Origin: Paragorgia papillata
Lineage: Eukaryota; Cnidaria; Anthozoa; Scleralcyonacea; Coralliidae
NCBI GenBank assembly: GCA_035771165.1
Contig: JAWNZC010000445.1
Coordinates: 2,027,001-2,091,000 of the forward strand
Direction: 5' to 3'
Length of the DNA stretch: 64,000 nucleotides
The translations under genes were made by a program, and so were the position numbers. The notes beneath the pieces were generated by a model that worked only from the letters and a program-made list of their open reading frames with translations, had not been told where the DNA came from and did not search any database. Every line of letters starts with the position of its first letter. Within the stretch, counting starts at the first letter, position 1. Of the stretch, positions 10,371 to 21,149 are shown one piece after another.

Positions 10371-10750
10371 CTGTTGCTGCTCCTACTGCTGCTGTTGTCG
10401 CTGCTGTCCTCGCTGTTGTTGTCGCTGTCGAGTGTCGCCTTCGTCGTCGTCGTTGTTGTTTTTGTTGTTGGTGGTGGTGGGGCTGTTGTTGTTGTTGCTG
10501 TTGTTGTTGCTACTGTTGCTGATGTTACTGTTGTTGCTGCTGTTGTCGTTGTCGTTGTTGTGGTTGTGGTTGTTGTTGTTGTTGTTGTTGTTGTTGTTAT
10601 TGCTTTTGTTACTGTTGCTGCTATTGTTGTTGCTGCTGCTGTTGTTGCTGGACTTGCTGCTGTTGTTGTTACTGGTGTTGTTAATTGTTGTTGTTGCTTT
10701 TGTTGCTGCTGTTGTTTGTTGCTGTTGCTTTTGTTATCATTACTATTTCT
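10371..10750. repeat. (TTG/CTG)n trinucleotide repeat
   Basis: About 380 bp of GTT, GCT and GTC triplets. Open frames (poly-Val, poly-Leu) are artefacts. Confidence 0.95.
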
Positions 10751-10871
10751 GATCTAAGAACATACGACACTCTTCGCAACAACCATTTAGCGATTCCCAC
10801 CCAAAAAAAACAAAAAAACAAACACCAAACCTTCTACACTACCCCTCGTAAATCAACAAAAAACAAAATAC

Positions 10872-11251
10872 CTGATGAATATCAACATACAACTCCAAGA
10901 GGGGCTCCGAAAGTCCAAAAGCAACCATAGGCCCCACAAACGTCGACCCTTGCCAAAGACCGATAAAAATTGGTATAGTTTTCTCGCTGACGCATTCTTG
11001 AAAACAGGACGGTGCAAAGGAGAAGAGAGAGATAGAACCTACTCCGGCGATGAATTGTCCAATGAGCAACAAGGCGAGGTAATACCATTCCGCTATGAGG
11101 CCTTCATCACAAGTTTCCGAGTTTGTTGTTCCATTAGCAGGCGAAGATGTTGGAGTTGGGGCAGTGCAGAGAAGTGCTGGAAACGAAACATCCAGAGGAT
11201 CGTATTGTTCAATGATGTAATGAGGAAGAGTGAATATTATAAATCCAATTC
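10872..11251 (-). CDS. SLCO: SLCO exon 3: TM3-TM5 region
   Basis: 380 nt. An ATTTACCAAG acceptor is chosen because it joins in phase to exon 2 (GGIITG + IGFIIFTLPHYIIEQYD, the conserved G...F.LPHF pattern). The exon encodes an Asn-rich loop with a glycosylation-like NGTT, two TM helices and GLWQGSTFVGPMVAFGLSEP. It ends at CATCAG before GTATTTTG. Confidence 0.9.
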
Positions 11252-11339
11252 CTTGGTAAATAAAAATAAGAAACAAAATTGTCTGTAAGCTTAACTGGGC
11301 AAGCAGTTTTTCGTACATGCTACAGTAACAGTAATTTTC

Positions 11340-11610
11340 TAAATTGTCTGCGAAACGAAAATTAGGGTTTGTCTTATTTGAAAGAGCACTGCTCCGTTTT
11401 ACTTTGCTCTGCTCTGATTTACACTGCTCTTCTCAGCTCAGCTCTGATTTGCTCTGCTCAGCTAGGCGCAGCTCGGGGAAGCGCAGTTCAGCTCAGCTCA
11501 GCTCAGTCCAGTCCAGCCAAGCAAAGTTCCGTTCCGTTCAGCTTTACTTTGCTTTGCTCTGCTCTGATTTGCTCTGCTTTATTTTGCTTTTCACCACATG
11601 TTTAGCAATA
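11340..11610. repeat. FB1 stub plus GCTCT-type simple repeat
   Basis: 11344-11390 resembles the FB1 terminal arm (AAACGAAAATTAGGGTTTGTC). It runs into TTGCTCTGCTCTGATT and CAGCTCAGCTC repeats. Confidence 0.6.
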
Positions 11611-11641
11611 TTGCGGCAATTCATTACACCACAAGCATTAC

Positions 11642-11833
11642 CTGTTATTATTCCACCAAAACCAATCCACTTGACTTTATTTCCAAAGTTTCCATAATGA
11701 GACACAATCAATCCAAACGCAACAGCAGCAACATCATTAGCTGCAGCTATCATTCCAATGTCAAAACTCGAAAAATTAAATCGTTTTTCAATCTGGGGCA
11801 TAACGATTGACAGCATACCTAAAACTGCAAACG
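11642..11833 (-). CDS. SLCO: SLCO exon 2: TM1-TM2
   Basis: 192 nt between TCTTTTTAG and GTAATG. It encodes FAVLGMLSIVMPQIEKRF (TM1 and the conserved IEKRF) and SSFDIGMIAAANDVAAVAF (TM2, cf. 'SS...G.i....di'), then SHYGNFGNKVKWIGFGGIIT. All three motifs are OATP hallmarks. It sits next to the GGAA tract on the intron 1 side. Confidence 0.92.
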
Positions 11834-11999
11834 CTAAAAAGAGAAAAAAGAAAATAGTTTTTGCATTTGTTTCTGTTTTTATAAACACTATATTTTACAC
11901 TTCAGGGAAATTGTAAAGTAAGGTAAAGTAAAACTAAATAAAAAACAACACAGCCCAGTCTAGTCTAGTTACAATATTCGGTCTCGCGAGCTAGCTTGG

Positions 12000-13174
12000 T
12001 TTGGGGAAGGCAGGAAGAAGGCAGGAAGAAGGCAGGAAGAAGGCAGGAAGAAGGAAGGAAGGGGCAGGAGGAAGGAAGGAAGGAAGGAAGGAAGGAAGGA
12101 AGGAAGGAAGGAAGGAAGGAAGGAAGGAAGGAAGGAAGGAAGGAGGGAGGGAGGGAGGGAGGGAGGGAGGGAGGGAGGGAGGGAGGGAAGGAAGGAAGGA
12201 AGGAAGGAAGGAAGGAAGGAAGGAAGGAAGGAAGGAAGGAAGGAAGGAAGGAAGGAAGGAAGAAAGAAAAGAATGAAGGAAGGAAGGAAGAAAAGAAGGA
12301 AGGAAGGAAGGAAGGAAGGAAGGAAGGAAGGAAGGAAGGAAGGAAGGAAGGAAGGAAGGAAGGAAGGAAGGAAGGAAGGAAGGAAGGAAGGAAGGAAGGA
12401 AGGAAGGAAGGAAGGAAGGAAAAGAAGGAGGGAAGAAAAGAAGGAAGGACAGAAGAAAAGGAGGAAAGAAGAAAAGAAGGAAGGAAGAAAAGAAGGAAGA
12501 AAAGAAGGAAAGAAGGAAGGAAAGAAGGAAGGAAGGAAGGAAGGAAGGAAGGAAGGAAGGAAGGAAGGAAGGAAGGAAGGAAGGAAGGAGGGAGGGAGGG
12601 AGGGAGGGAGGGAGGGAGGGAGGGAGGGAGGGAGGGAGGGAGGGAGGGAGGGAGGGAGGGAGGGAAGGAAGGAAGGAAGGAAGGAAGGAAGGAAGGAAGG
12701 AAGGAAGGAAGGAAGGAAGGAAGGAAGGAAGGAAGGAAGGAAGGAAGAAAGAAAGAAAGAAAGAAAGAAAAGAATGAAGGAAGGAAGGAAGAAAAGAAGG
12801 AAGGAAGGAAGGAAGGAAGGAAGGAAGGAAGGAAGGAAGGAAGGAAGGAAGGAAGGAAGGAAGGAAGGAAGGAAGAAAAGAAGGAGGGAAGAAAAGAAGG
12901 AAGGACAGAAGAAAAGAAGGAAAGAAGAAAAGAAGGAAGGAAGAAAAGAAGGAAGAAAAGAAGGAAAGAAGGAAGGAAAGAAAGAAGGAAGGAAGGAAGG
13001 AAGGAAGGAAGGACAGAAGAAAAGGAGGAAAGAAGAAAAGAAGGAAGGAAGAAAAGAAGGAAGAAAAGAAGGAAAGAAGGAAGGAAAGAAGGAAGGAAGG
13101 AAGGAAGGAAAGAAGAAAAGAAGGAAGAAAATAAGGAAGGAAAGAAGGAAGGAAGGAAGGAAGGAAGGAAGGAA

Positions 13175-13268
<94 letters not shown>
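12000..13268. repeat. (GGAA)n/(GGGA)n/(GAAA)n purine tract, about 1.27 kb
   Basis: Strict purine strand of GGAA, GGGA and GAAA tetramers. A block of roughly 500 bp (GGAA, then GGGA, then GGAA, then GAAAAGAATGAAGG, then GGAA, then GAAAAGAAGGAGGG) occurs twice with high similarity (12250-12500 and 12770-13000), so the tract has higher-order duplication. Long open frames in several registers are artefacts. It lies in SLCO intron 1. Confidence 0.97.
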
Positions 13269-13379
13269 CTCGGAAAAACACATAGGTATTGTAATGAAGC
13301 TTGTAACCAGATGCTCCATCACGCTGATAGTACAGACGAAAGCTGGTATGGAGGAATAATCTAAAGGAGGAATAATCTA

Positions 13380-13690
13380 AAGTAGCCCTTTGAAAAGGAT
13401 TACTCCAAGGTGACTCCCTGTGCCCGAAGTTATTCACGATCTATCTCAAACCCCAATTGCCTGAAAGGTTAGAGCGACAGAGGGGTACGTCTTGAGCAAA
13501 CCGGTGAAACTTAAAATCACCCATCTGATGTTCATAGATGACCTGAAAGCTTTTGCTGCAAATGAAAAGAAACTCCATCTAATTTTGAAGTTAACACAAC
13601 AATGTATGAAGGATTTGAATATGGAGTGGGGAGTTAGGAAATGTGCTACGATGGTTGTGAAGAGAGGAAAACTAGAAGAGTAGAGTGAAA
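13380..13690 (+). pseudogene. LINE D reverse transcriptase palm fragment
   Basis: On the plus strand a broken frame has traces of a 'QGDSLCP..F' motif (about 13400-13440), followed by KLKITHLMFIDDLKAFAANE, where FIDD is the RT catalytic box, and MEWGVRKCATMVVKRGKLEE. This matches an RT type common in cnidarian genomes (THL.y.DDLK...GM.fG..KC). It is separated from its C-terminal part (14650-15445) by about 950 bp of other sequence. Confidence 0.7.
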
Positions 13691-13699
13691 TGCAGTTAA

Positions 13700-14029
13700 A
13701 AGTAAATACAACACTATGATCTAGGGCAGGCACAAATTTGTTTATGTAAGCTAGGTGAATTTAGCATGATTTTAGGCCAAGAAGAAGCTTCGTAATGTTT
13801 ACATAAACCAAACGACAACTTACGTAATGATTATTCAAAGTTGAACTGTTCCGTAAATACTCAAAGAAACTGTAAAATATTATAACAGTCTTATATCTTA
13901 TGACATCTACTTTTTTATCATATCAATGTAGTCAAGAAATATATTAGTTTAATATAAGGAAAAAAATTTTCCAACGTTTTGCTTCGGTACTTGAGATCGA
14001 TTTACAACGCCTTCATCCAATGCTGCAAA
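13700..14029. other. Unassigned AT-rich spacer
   Basis: No ORF, RNA or clear repeat. It contains GAAGAAGCTTCGTAATGTTTAC, a short motif also present at 23060-23085 (shared repeat debris). Confidence 0.4.
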
Positions 14030-14365
14030 GTATTATGGTCTGATGCTCCTGATTGGTCAATTCCTACACACCTACCAGGCGTGGTTTTGTACACCAGAAA
14101 ATTATAAAAGGAGCCTCCCTTTTTGGATTCGAGCAGTTGTGAAAAAGACCGATCGAAGAGTGGCCAGCCCAAAAAGCAGAGCAGAAAAGCAAGAAACAGA
14201 AGAAGCAAACGAAGACATTGAACTGAACTGAACTTTAGTTTAAGTATTGAACGTTATCTTTATCTCTATATCCTGTGTTGTTACATTGTACCGTCCGAAA
14301 TAAAGATCATATTGCTACCTCGTCGCTGCGTCGTTCTACCGAGCAAATACCACCATCGCCTTTAT
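14030..14365 (+). mobile_element. Possible solo LTR
   Basis: Contains a TATAAAAGG promoter-like box (about 14104), a downstream transcribed-looking segment and an AATAAAGAT polyadenylation-like signal (about 14300) followed by a GC-rich end. This is the usual order of U3-R-U5. It interrupts LINE D. I could not define terminal TG/CA with a target duplication, so confidence is low. Confidence 0.3.
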
Positions 14366-14649
14366 AACACAACTGTTCTAACTGACAGGATAATAGAAAA
14401 GGCTTTTAAGAAAACTGTTGACAAGCTAGTAAATAAACTTATGACAGAAGCATGTACCTAATTATACAGAACAATGCTAGATATAATCAGACTGTCGCGA
14501 TATTTTGATATATTGATAAAGCTACAGGAAGGCTAATTAATATTTACGTAGTTTTGATTATTTTCAGCTATTTGTTTGTATTGCGGTATTCTACAATAGA
14601 ATAGCCAGAAGCAGCTAAAAAGCTTAACTATGACTTAATATATCTGTAT

Positions 14650-15445
14650 GTTGTATAACAATTGATAAGAATGCACCATACCAATTCCTGGGTTATTTAT
14701 GAACACATCTGCCACGATTCGCGATTACTTCGCGATAAAGCCAGCAAGGAATTCCTTCAACGAATCTGGCTAATATGGTCCTCGCCGATGGCTGAACCAC
14801 TGAAGATACATGCCACCAAATGCACGTTTGCTATTCCAGCGTTTACCTATTACATGCACCACCGAGTGGACTGTGCACGATCTACAAGAACTACATCGCG
14901 AAGTTAGAAAAATACTAACCGAAATAGGTACAAGACACCCTGGAGCATCCGTGCCACTTCAGTGTATTTGCCAAGATCCTTGGGTAGCCGTGGCATGAAA
15001 TCAGTTGAACAAGAGTATATATGGAAACAAAGATCAAAATAGCTGTTCACCTGCACTGTTCAAGTGATCCGATGATGAAAGCCGTGGCTATAAGATCGAC
15101 CAGCAAAGAGAAGGAAAAGGGAGAAGAACGGTAATAAAAGATGTGAAGAAAATGACAACAAAGTTAGGCGTTGAAATTAACGAGAACGTGGGGAAAGATG
15201 AATGGAGCATAAAATTCACGAAAAATGATGGAACGGAACTTAGAGCGTGCTCCGAAGAAAGAGTCAAAGACGTTTTACAGAAAGCTCGGCAAAATTCGAG
15301 AAAAAGAGAAGTTGAAAACCAAAAATGGCTAGGACAATTTACAACAAACCGTTGGTCAGATGACAGCCTAAACAAACAATCCTGTTTTCTATGGCTTAAC
15401 CTTTGGCAGGAATGCCGGCAGATGTCGTTGCCGACATCGAGGAGT
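14650..15445 (+). pseudogene. LINE D RT C-terminal domain, frameshifted
   Basis: Pieces in two frames read FAIPAFTYYM, then EWTVHDLQELHREVRKILTE, GTRHPGASVPL, and after 15143 a conserved-looking KWLGQF..NRW, CFLWLNLW and the remains of an 'I.ELYN' motif. This is the C-terminal domain usually following the RT palm seen at 13500. Frameshifts at about 14880 and 15400 inactivate it. It abuts the oppositely oriented LINE C near 15445. Confidence 0.65.
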
Positions 15446-16393
15446 TGTACAACATCACAATAATCAAATAAAGGCTGTATTATAAAGAATTGTAAATTGC
15501 AAGGGCCACCTCTTTGGAAACAAGTGGACGCGCTTGCTTCAAGCCTGCAATTGCTTGTGAAATATTTTTTGACATACAATCAACGTGTTCGTCCCAAGCA
15601 AGTCTTTCATCAATATGCACACCGAAACATTTAGTGAATTTAACACTTTGGACTTTATGACCGTCAATATTAATTTGCGATAAATTTCGAGTTTTATTAA
15701 AGTTATCGTCCGATCCTATATAAACATGTGTTCTGTTTTTGTGGCGTTTAGACTTAATTTGTTTGCTAGTAACCATGCACTGCATCTTTATGTTGCTCAG
15801 GTCTTTATTAGTTGATTGAATAACAGCTTTTAATGATCTACCATGCACTTAATTGTGGTTATATTTGTGTCATGCATTCTTGGCTTTGAATGTTGCAAAC
15901 AATGCGGAAGATCATTTATGTAGATTAGAAAAAGCAGAGGCCCAAGAATTGAGCCTTGAGGTACTCCGCATTTTATTTTCTTGAAAGAGGATAAACAACC
16001 ACTTGTAAAACGACATTGTGTACGATCCGTAAGGTAGGATTCAAACCATTTAAGCGTTGGAGCGGACAAACCATACAGTACGTCGAAGCTTCTGTAGTAA
16101 AATAGAATGATCGACTGTATCGAATGCCTTCGACAGGTCGAGAAACACCACCGAATTGAATTTACTATTATCCATATTAGTGTACCATTCCATTGTGGCA
16201 TCGAGTAAAGATGTCGCATGCAGTAGCATGGTAACTTCTAAACCCTGATTGATGTTTGGATAATATAGCTAGATTATTTTTCTGTAAATAGCCGTATAGC
16301 TGGTTGTAAACAATTCTTTCAAACACTTTCGCAATAGGCGATATGATAGAAATTGGTCTATAGTTATTCATGTTATCTTTTGGGCCAGACTGA

Positions 16394-16448
16394 GGGGGCC
16401 TTTACACGAGCCGGGTTGGCTCTCAACCCGGGCTCTTGTAAAGACCCC
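16394..16448. mobile_element. Mini-foldback, GGGGGCCTTTACACGAGCC ends
   Basis: A 55-bp near-perfect hairpin whose arms carry GCCTTTACACGAGCCGGGTT and its complement. It resembles the tips of the GGGCC..TTTACATGA family (see 36453, 50813). Inserted in the LINE C RT. Confidence 0.6.
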
Positions 16449-16450
16449 TA

Positions 16451-16622
16451 AAGCCTGGTTTCCATATAGCCGTAAGAGCCGGCGGCATGGCTGCGGCAAG
16501 AGGCAATGGTCCAATCGCAACAGCTTTTTATTGCTGGCTAATTCAACACTGTCTATGATTGGACCATCGCCCCTTGCCGCAGACATGCCGCCGGCTCTTA
16601 CGGCTATATGGAAACCAGGCTT
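16451..16622. mobile_element. MITE family M1 copy 1 (AAGCCTGGTTTCCATATAGCC)
   Basis: 172 bp with arms AAGCCTGGTTTCCATATAGC...GGCAATGGTCCAATCG and the complement, about 65 bp each. Inserted in the LINE C RT, directly after the mini-foldback. Other copies: 19255-19428 and 39796-39941 (cut). Confidence 0.85.
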
Positions 16623-17044
16623 TATAGATTGGAGTGACCTTTGCAATTTTCCAGTCTCCTGGGACAACCCCTGAGCGTATGGAATTATAAAAAATATAGC
16701 AAAGTGACACTGATATCACTGGTGCTGCCTCTTTGACCAAGTGACAGGGGATTTTATCAAGGCCTGTTGCTTTATTAGTTTTAATGTTTTTGAGAAGCAG
16801 TTCTGTTAACAAAATTTGGTCCAATTTGGTCAAATCCTTTGGTGGAGCTAGGTAATTCGGCCGCTAAATTGGGACCAATCTCAGTAAAGTGCTCGCGTTG
16901 AACAACTCAGCTATTTTGGCTACATTGGTGAAGGTGCTAGATTTGTGAGTTATAGTCTGAATATTGTGTTCGGCCTTGTCATTCCGTGACATGACCTCGT
17001 TTATTGTTTTCCAAATTTCTTTTGGTCCTACTAACGAATATGCC

Positions 17045-17522
17045 GAACAGAATTGTCTGCAGCGGGGTCCTTCCATTACGTATTAGTGATCACTGCTTAG
17101 TGTTTGCAATAAAAAAAATAGCAATTCAGTGTACAAAGAAACATAAAGTAGTTGAATCAAGAAATTTCAAAAACTTTCAGGCGGAAAGTTTTAGAACTGA
17201 TCTAAGTTACATGCCATGGGATAACATAAAAACATTTGATAATCCCAATGACATGTGGCAAAATTGGAAAAATATCTTTCTCACAGTAATTGATAAACAT
17301 GCACCACTCAAAAAGAGAAGAATAAGAAATAAAAAATCGCCATGGTTAAATTCCGAAATTAAACGACAAATAATTGCTCGAGATAAACTAAAAGCTCTTG
17401 ATATCAAAACAAATAGCTCACAAAATTGAGCGGACTATAAGAATGCAAAAAATAGGCTGCATGAACAATGCAATTAAAACAACAAAATCTAAATATTATC
17501 TCAATCGTTTCAAAGACTTATC
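17045..17522 (+). pseudogene. Inverted block of LINE C: endonuclease end and linker
   Basis: Plus-strand coding with RISDHCLVFAIKK (endonuclease SDH motif), then FDNPNDMWQNWKNIF, DKHAPLKKRRIRNKKSPWL, IIARDKLKALD, a stop, then ADYKNAKNRL. This is the part missing from the minus-strand order of LINE C. Confidence 0.75.
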
Positions 17523-18209
17523 AGGTCGGCTTTTACCAGATTCGGTTCATTGATTAACTGTGCGAGTTGATAACTCAGCAAGCCCTTTAAACAAGCGTTT
17601 CGTTTTATTAGTCTCTACAGATAGCAAATTCGTATTTAAATCACCCAGAATAAATAACCCGATCTTTTGCCTTCATTATCAACTTTAGCAATAATTGTTT
17701 CTAAAATTTATAAAATTTATCACTATCGTATCTCCATTGGGAGGTCTATAGCTGCTATTGGGCTTCATTACATCAACGCACACAGCTTCCATTTCATCAG
17801 GAACAAGACGCCTGCGCAGGCGTTCACTCGGGCTACTGATTTCTGAAAGCTTCGCGTAGCCTGTGCGTACTCTAGCAAGACTACATGGCAATGGCAATGC
17901 ATAATTGCATAGATTTTCACAAATAGAATCTATGGTCTTATATGAACTGCTGCGGTGCAAGAAGCGCCGTAGGTTTGCTAATGTAGTATAAATGTAAACA
18001 AGGTCGTTTTTCTGAATCTAATATATTTAGTTTCCGAATGTAATATACCACACGCGATATCTAGACATGCACTGAACAGTTCAACATATTGATATCTTAC
18101 CGGTATTTGCTCTGTTCAGTGCTTATTATTATACTTGCATTTTGTTGTTGTCGGACTATAAAGCAGCAAGGCCAGGACCAACCTGTTTTGAAATAGCTCG
18201 TCATCGATC

Positions 18210-19213
18210 GCCGGTGTAACAGGACCAGATGCCCCCCCCCCCTTCAGAATGCCCCCCCCCCCCTCAGGACCAGATGCCCCCCTTGTGAAATCCTTTAAAA
18301 TACTTCTTACACCAAGTTCGAAATGTATTGAAACTGTTTCGAAACTAACAATAAAACTCTTAAATGATAAAGCAAGCTAAGCGTTCGATAGACGTTGAAA
18401 TGTCTCCCAAAGCGCCATTGAAATGTTAATCGCGGTCGGCGGTAATGATTAATGGTTGTTTTTCTATTTTTGAAACAGTGAGGGATATTCACCATACGCT
18501 AGGTAGTTGTAGATGTATTTGTATTCGTCCAATACGTCCATAACCATGGAAGCAGCCATTCTCGTTCAGGACAGTCCCGTGAGTGGGACTGGAATGACTG
18601 ATAAAATATTTTCTCGGATTTTAATATAATTGGATGTCCAATGTCGTAATGGTTATATATATATATATATACCACACATGTAACGTGCCAGCTATGCATG
18701 GTGGACAATAAAAAAAAAACCACTTTTAATGACGCTTTGCTAACTGATAATGTTGTTTTTTTCTATCATTTATCAGTATGTTTTGAAATGCATCCTATTT
18801 ATACATAAACACTTGATTTTAGAACGTTGAATATATAAGTATATAAAAGGTATAAGTATATATATTTATTCTTTATAAAAAACATTCCTATTTTTGAAAC
18901 TGTCGTTTAATAAACAAACAGCTTGAGGGTGGAAATACCAGTCATTAGTGTTAATGAGCGCGGGCGGTGCTTGCATGCGAACATTTCATGCAATGGCGCT
19001 TTGGGAGACATTTCAACGTCTATCGAATGCTTGCAAAATCATTTAACCATCTAAGAGTTTTATTGTTAGTTTCGAAACAGTTTCAATACATTTCGAACTT
19101 GGTTTAAGAAGTATTTTAAAGGATTTCACAATTTCACAAGGGGGGCATCTGGTCCTGAGGGGGGGGGGGGGCATTCTGAAAGGGGGGGGGCATCTGGTCC
19201 TGTTACACCGGCG
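18210..19213. mobile_element. 1.0-kb foldback with C/G-runs (family FB3)
   Basis: Terminal inverted repeats of about 240 bp: left 18210-18450, right about 18970-19213. The ends read GCCGGTGTAACAGGACCAGA and its complement. Each arm has two runs of nine or more C (left) or G (right) flanked by GACCAGATG. The inner region is AT-rich with an (AT)n at 18655-18670. No transposase. Confidence 0.8.
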
Positions 19214-19254
19214 TGTGCAGTTGTAAACATTGTAAAGCCTTTGTAAGCATGTTT

Positions 19255-19428
19255 AAGCCTGGTTTCCATATATAGCCGTAAGAGCCGGCGGCTGGCTGCG
19301 GCAAGGGGCGATGGTCCAATCATAGACAGTGTTGAATTAGCCAGCAATAAAAAGCTGTATGCGATTGGATCATTGCCCCTTGCCGCAGCCATGCCGCCGG
19401 CTCTTACGGTTATATGGAAACCAGGCTT
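19255..19428. mobile_element. MITE family M1 copy 2
   Basis: 174 bp with ends AAGCCTGGTTTCCATATATA and complement CCATATAACC; the same arms as copy 1, with the central segment in the opposite orientation. Flanked by TTAA-like sequence (GTTTAA / TTAAAT). Confidence 0.85.
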
Positions 19429-19915
19429 AAATTATGATGAATTGAAGACAACGTTAACTGTCAGCCGCATTATTGATCAACTATAACTCGGTCACTTGCA
19501 AAGCTATTTAAACAAGTAAACAATTGAGAAACAGTGAAATGTCTTTCAAATATTCAAAAACATCGATAAAATGGCAATAAAAGCTTCGTTTAAAAGAGAC
19601 AACCACTGATCATCTGGAGACAACTCGGCCAAACCTCGGTTTCGCAATTATTAAACATGACTGTTCTCTGACGTTCTTCAGTCCTTCAGTTTAAAGTTTC
19701 CAATTATTTTTAATACACCTTGATTCGCTGACAGTCCGACTACTCTGACATTTTTGTTTGAGACGAAACATCGATAAAATGGCAAGGAAAGCTTCGTTCA
19801 AGAGACAACTCGTCATGAAAGTGAAATCCCAGTTTCGCAAAGCCTGTCGGGTCAAGTTTGTCGACACAAAAAAAAATAACCGAGCCGAAACCAAGACTCG
19901 GCTACCACAGATAGC
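19429..19915. other. Unassigned spacer with a short dispersed duplication
   Basis: The segment ACATCGATAAAATGGCAA with an AAAGCTTCGTT continuation occurs at about 19560 and 19768. No gene recognised. Small ORFs on both strands show no known motif. Confidence 0.4.
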
Positions 19916-20365
19916 CCGAGTAATTATTTGTGGTCTCCATTCATAGTTAATTGTATTTCGGATATAGATGGCTACTCCTCCACCGCTACGATTTCTGTCC
20001 TTTCGAATAATGTTGTAGTTCGTTAGAGCTACGCACTCATTTGAGATAGTAGCATCTAATCTACTTTCATTAATTAGGACATCAAGATTTTCGTTTTCGA
20101 CCCATGCACGTATAACTCATCAATATGGCACAATAGACTAGCAATATTAATAGAAGCTAATTTAAACCTCTAACCTGTGGAACGTAGTTTGTACTTCCTT
20201 TAGTTTCCCACTAGGATACTCAATATTGATTTATATATTATGACTTGAAGTCTCTTGCTTATAATAAAGATGTTCCTCTAGTATTGAGGTGAATACCACG
20301 CGAATTTAAACTACTTATTAGATTCATGTCTGGGTGAGGTATCATTTGCCAATCCCTAGACCAGC
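19916..20365 (-). pseudogene. LINE E endonuclease N-terminal remnant
   Basis: On the minus strand a broken frame reads NLISSLNSRGIHLNTRGTSL (N-terminal motif of Jockey-group endonucleases), then ENENLDVLINESRLDATIS, NYNIIRKDRNRSGGGVAIYI and RNTINYEW. Motif order matches the start of an APE-type endonuclease. Truncated at its 3' side near 19916. Confidence 0.7.
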
Positions 20366-20374
20366 TGCAGCTAA

Positions 20375-21046
20375 ATAATAATAATACTTTATTCATCAAA
20401 TACCAATACAGGCACATATGAAAATATATTTACATAAAAGTACAGAACGTACAGTAACATGAACTAGATAATACCATACAAACTATGGTTAAAAGTGTAA
20501 AGGGTATAGTAATGTGAGTTAAATAATATAGCTAGGAGTACAGTGTATGGTAATATGGGTTAGACAATATAATGACTATCATATAATGAAAGAATATCAG
20601 GAAAATATTTTGATATTATTTTCATGATAGACTAAATGATCGCAGAATTTTGTTTATTCCTTCACTTGCATTGCTTGCTTTCTTGGAGTCATTTCGTGGT
20701 GTAAGCTCCGACACTGCAATTTTGGTTTCCAGTGATTTTTGTTCGATGAATTCACCGACAGCTTGACTATCTTTTCGGCTACGTCTCTTGGCCTTGGTTT
20801 TTCGTCTTTGACGTTGTTTGTTCCGACGTGCAAGATTATTCTTGAAGGTTTGGTTTCGAGTGTCGGAATTGAGTGATGGTGGAAGTCGTCCATTTTTGCC
20901 CCACTGAATGAGCGTATGACTACTTTACTTTGTTTATCTGACATTCTCCACCCTTCAAGTCTCGAGATTACAGAGTCGCCCATTACTACAGTCGAAGGTC
21001 GTTTATTTCCTCCCGCCGTTGTTTTCTCTGTTTTCGAGTTTGGCAT
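20375..21046 (-). mobile_element. LINE E2: ORF1 esterase-like fragment joined to a 3' UTR
   Basis: ORF 20654-21046 (minus) encodes STVVMGDSVISRLEGWRMSD and SRIILHVGTNNVKDEKPRP. GDS...GxxN (here HVGTNN) are blocks I and III of SGNH esterase-type ORF1 domains found in CR1-clade LINEs. Coding stops early at 20654 and the rest is AT-rich 3' UTR ending in ATGAATAAAGTATTATTATT. Most of ORF1 and all of ORF2 are missing, so this is an internally deleted copy. Confidence 0.65.
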
Positions 21047-21149
21047 TGAATTATCTTATTTATGAACTGCATGCATGTACATGAACAAGGAGACTAGAAC
21101 TTGTGAATTGTTAATATGTCGAAAAAAGCTGATAAAAACAAATGTTGTC

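Larger units (their letters stand above)
15480..17040 (-). pseudogene. LINE C reverse transcriptase, broken
   Basis: Minus-strand pieces in order: PKEIWKTINEVMSR (linker), NIKTNKATGLDKIPCHLVKE (fingers), KIAKVTPIYK, [insertion], [53 protein letters not shown] and a C-terminal VHIDERLAWDEHVD region. The catalytic F/YADD box is lost (HDTNIT remains). Several frameshifts. Confidence 0.75.
15446..17960 (-). mobile_element. LINE C, rearranged copy with inverted segment and MITE insertions
   Basis: Minus-strand LINE. Endonuclease N-part is at 17960-17530 (LVPDEMEAVCVDV, YRPPN, then an ILGDLN-like motif). A block at about 17045-17522 lies in the opposite orientation (SDHCLVFAIKK..., DKHAPLKKRRIRNKKSPWL). 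Linker and RT are at 17040-15446. The inverted block fills exactly the gap in the minus-strand order. Two foldback elements split the RT at 16394-16622. The 3' end is cut where it meets LINE D. Confidence 0.75.

Noticed and set aside
10374..10757. Poly-Val and poly-Leu ORFs
   Set aside because: Trinucleotide repeat in an SLCO intron.
11965..13437. Very long ORFs (up to 490 codons) on both strands
   Set aside because: Produced by the GGAA microsatellite; no protein-like composition.
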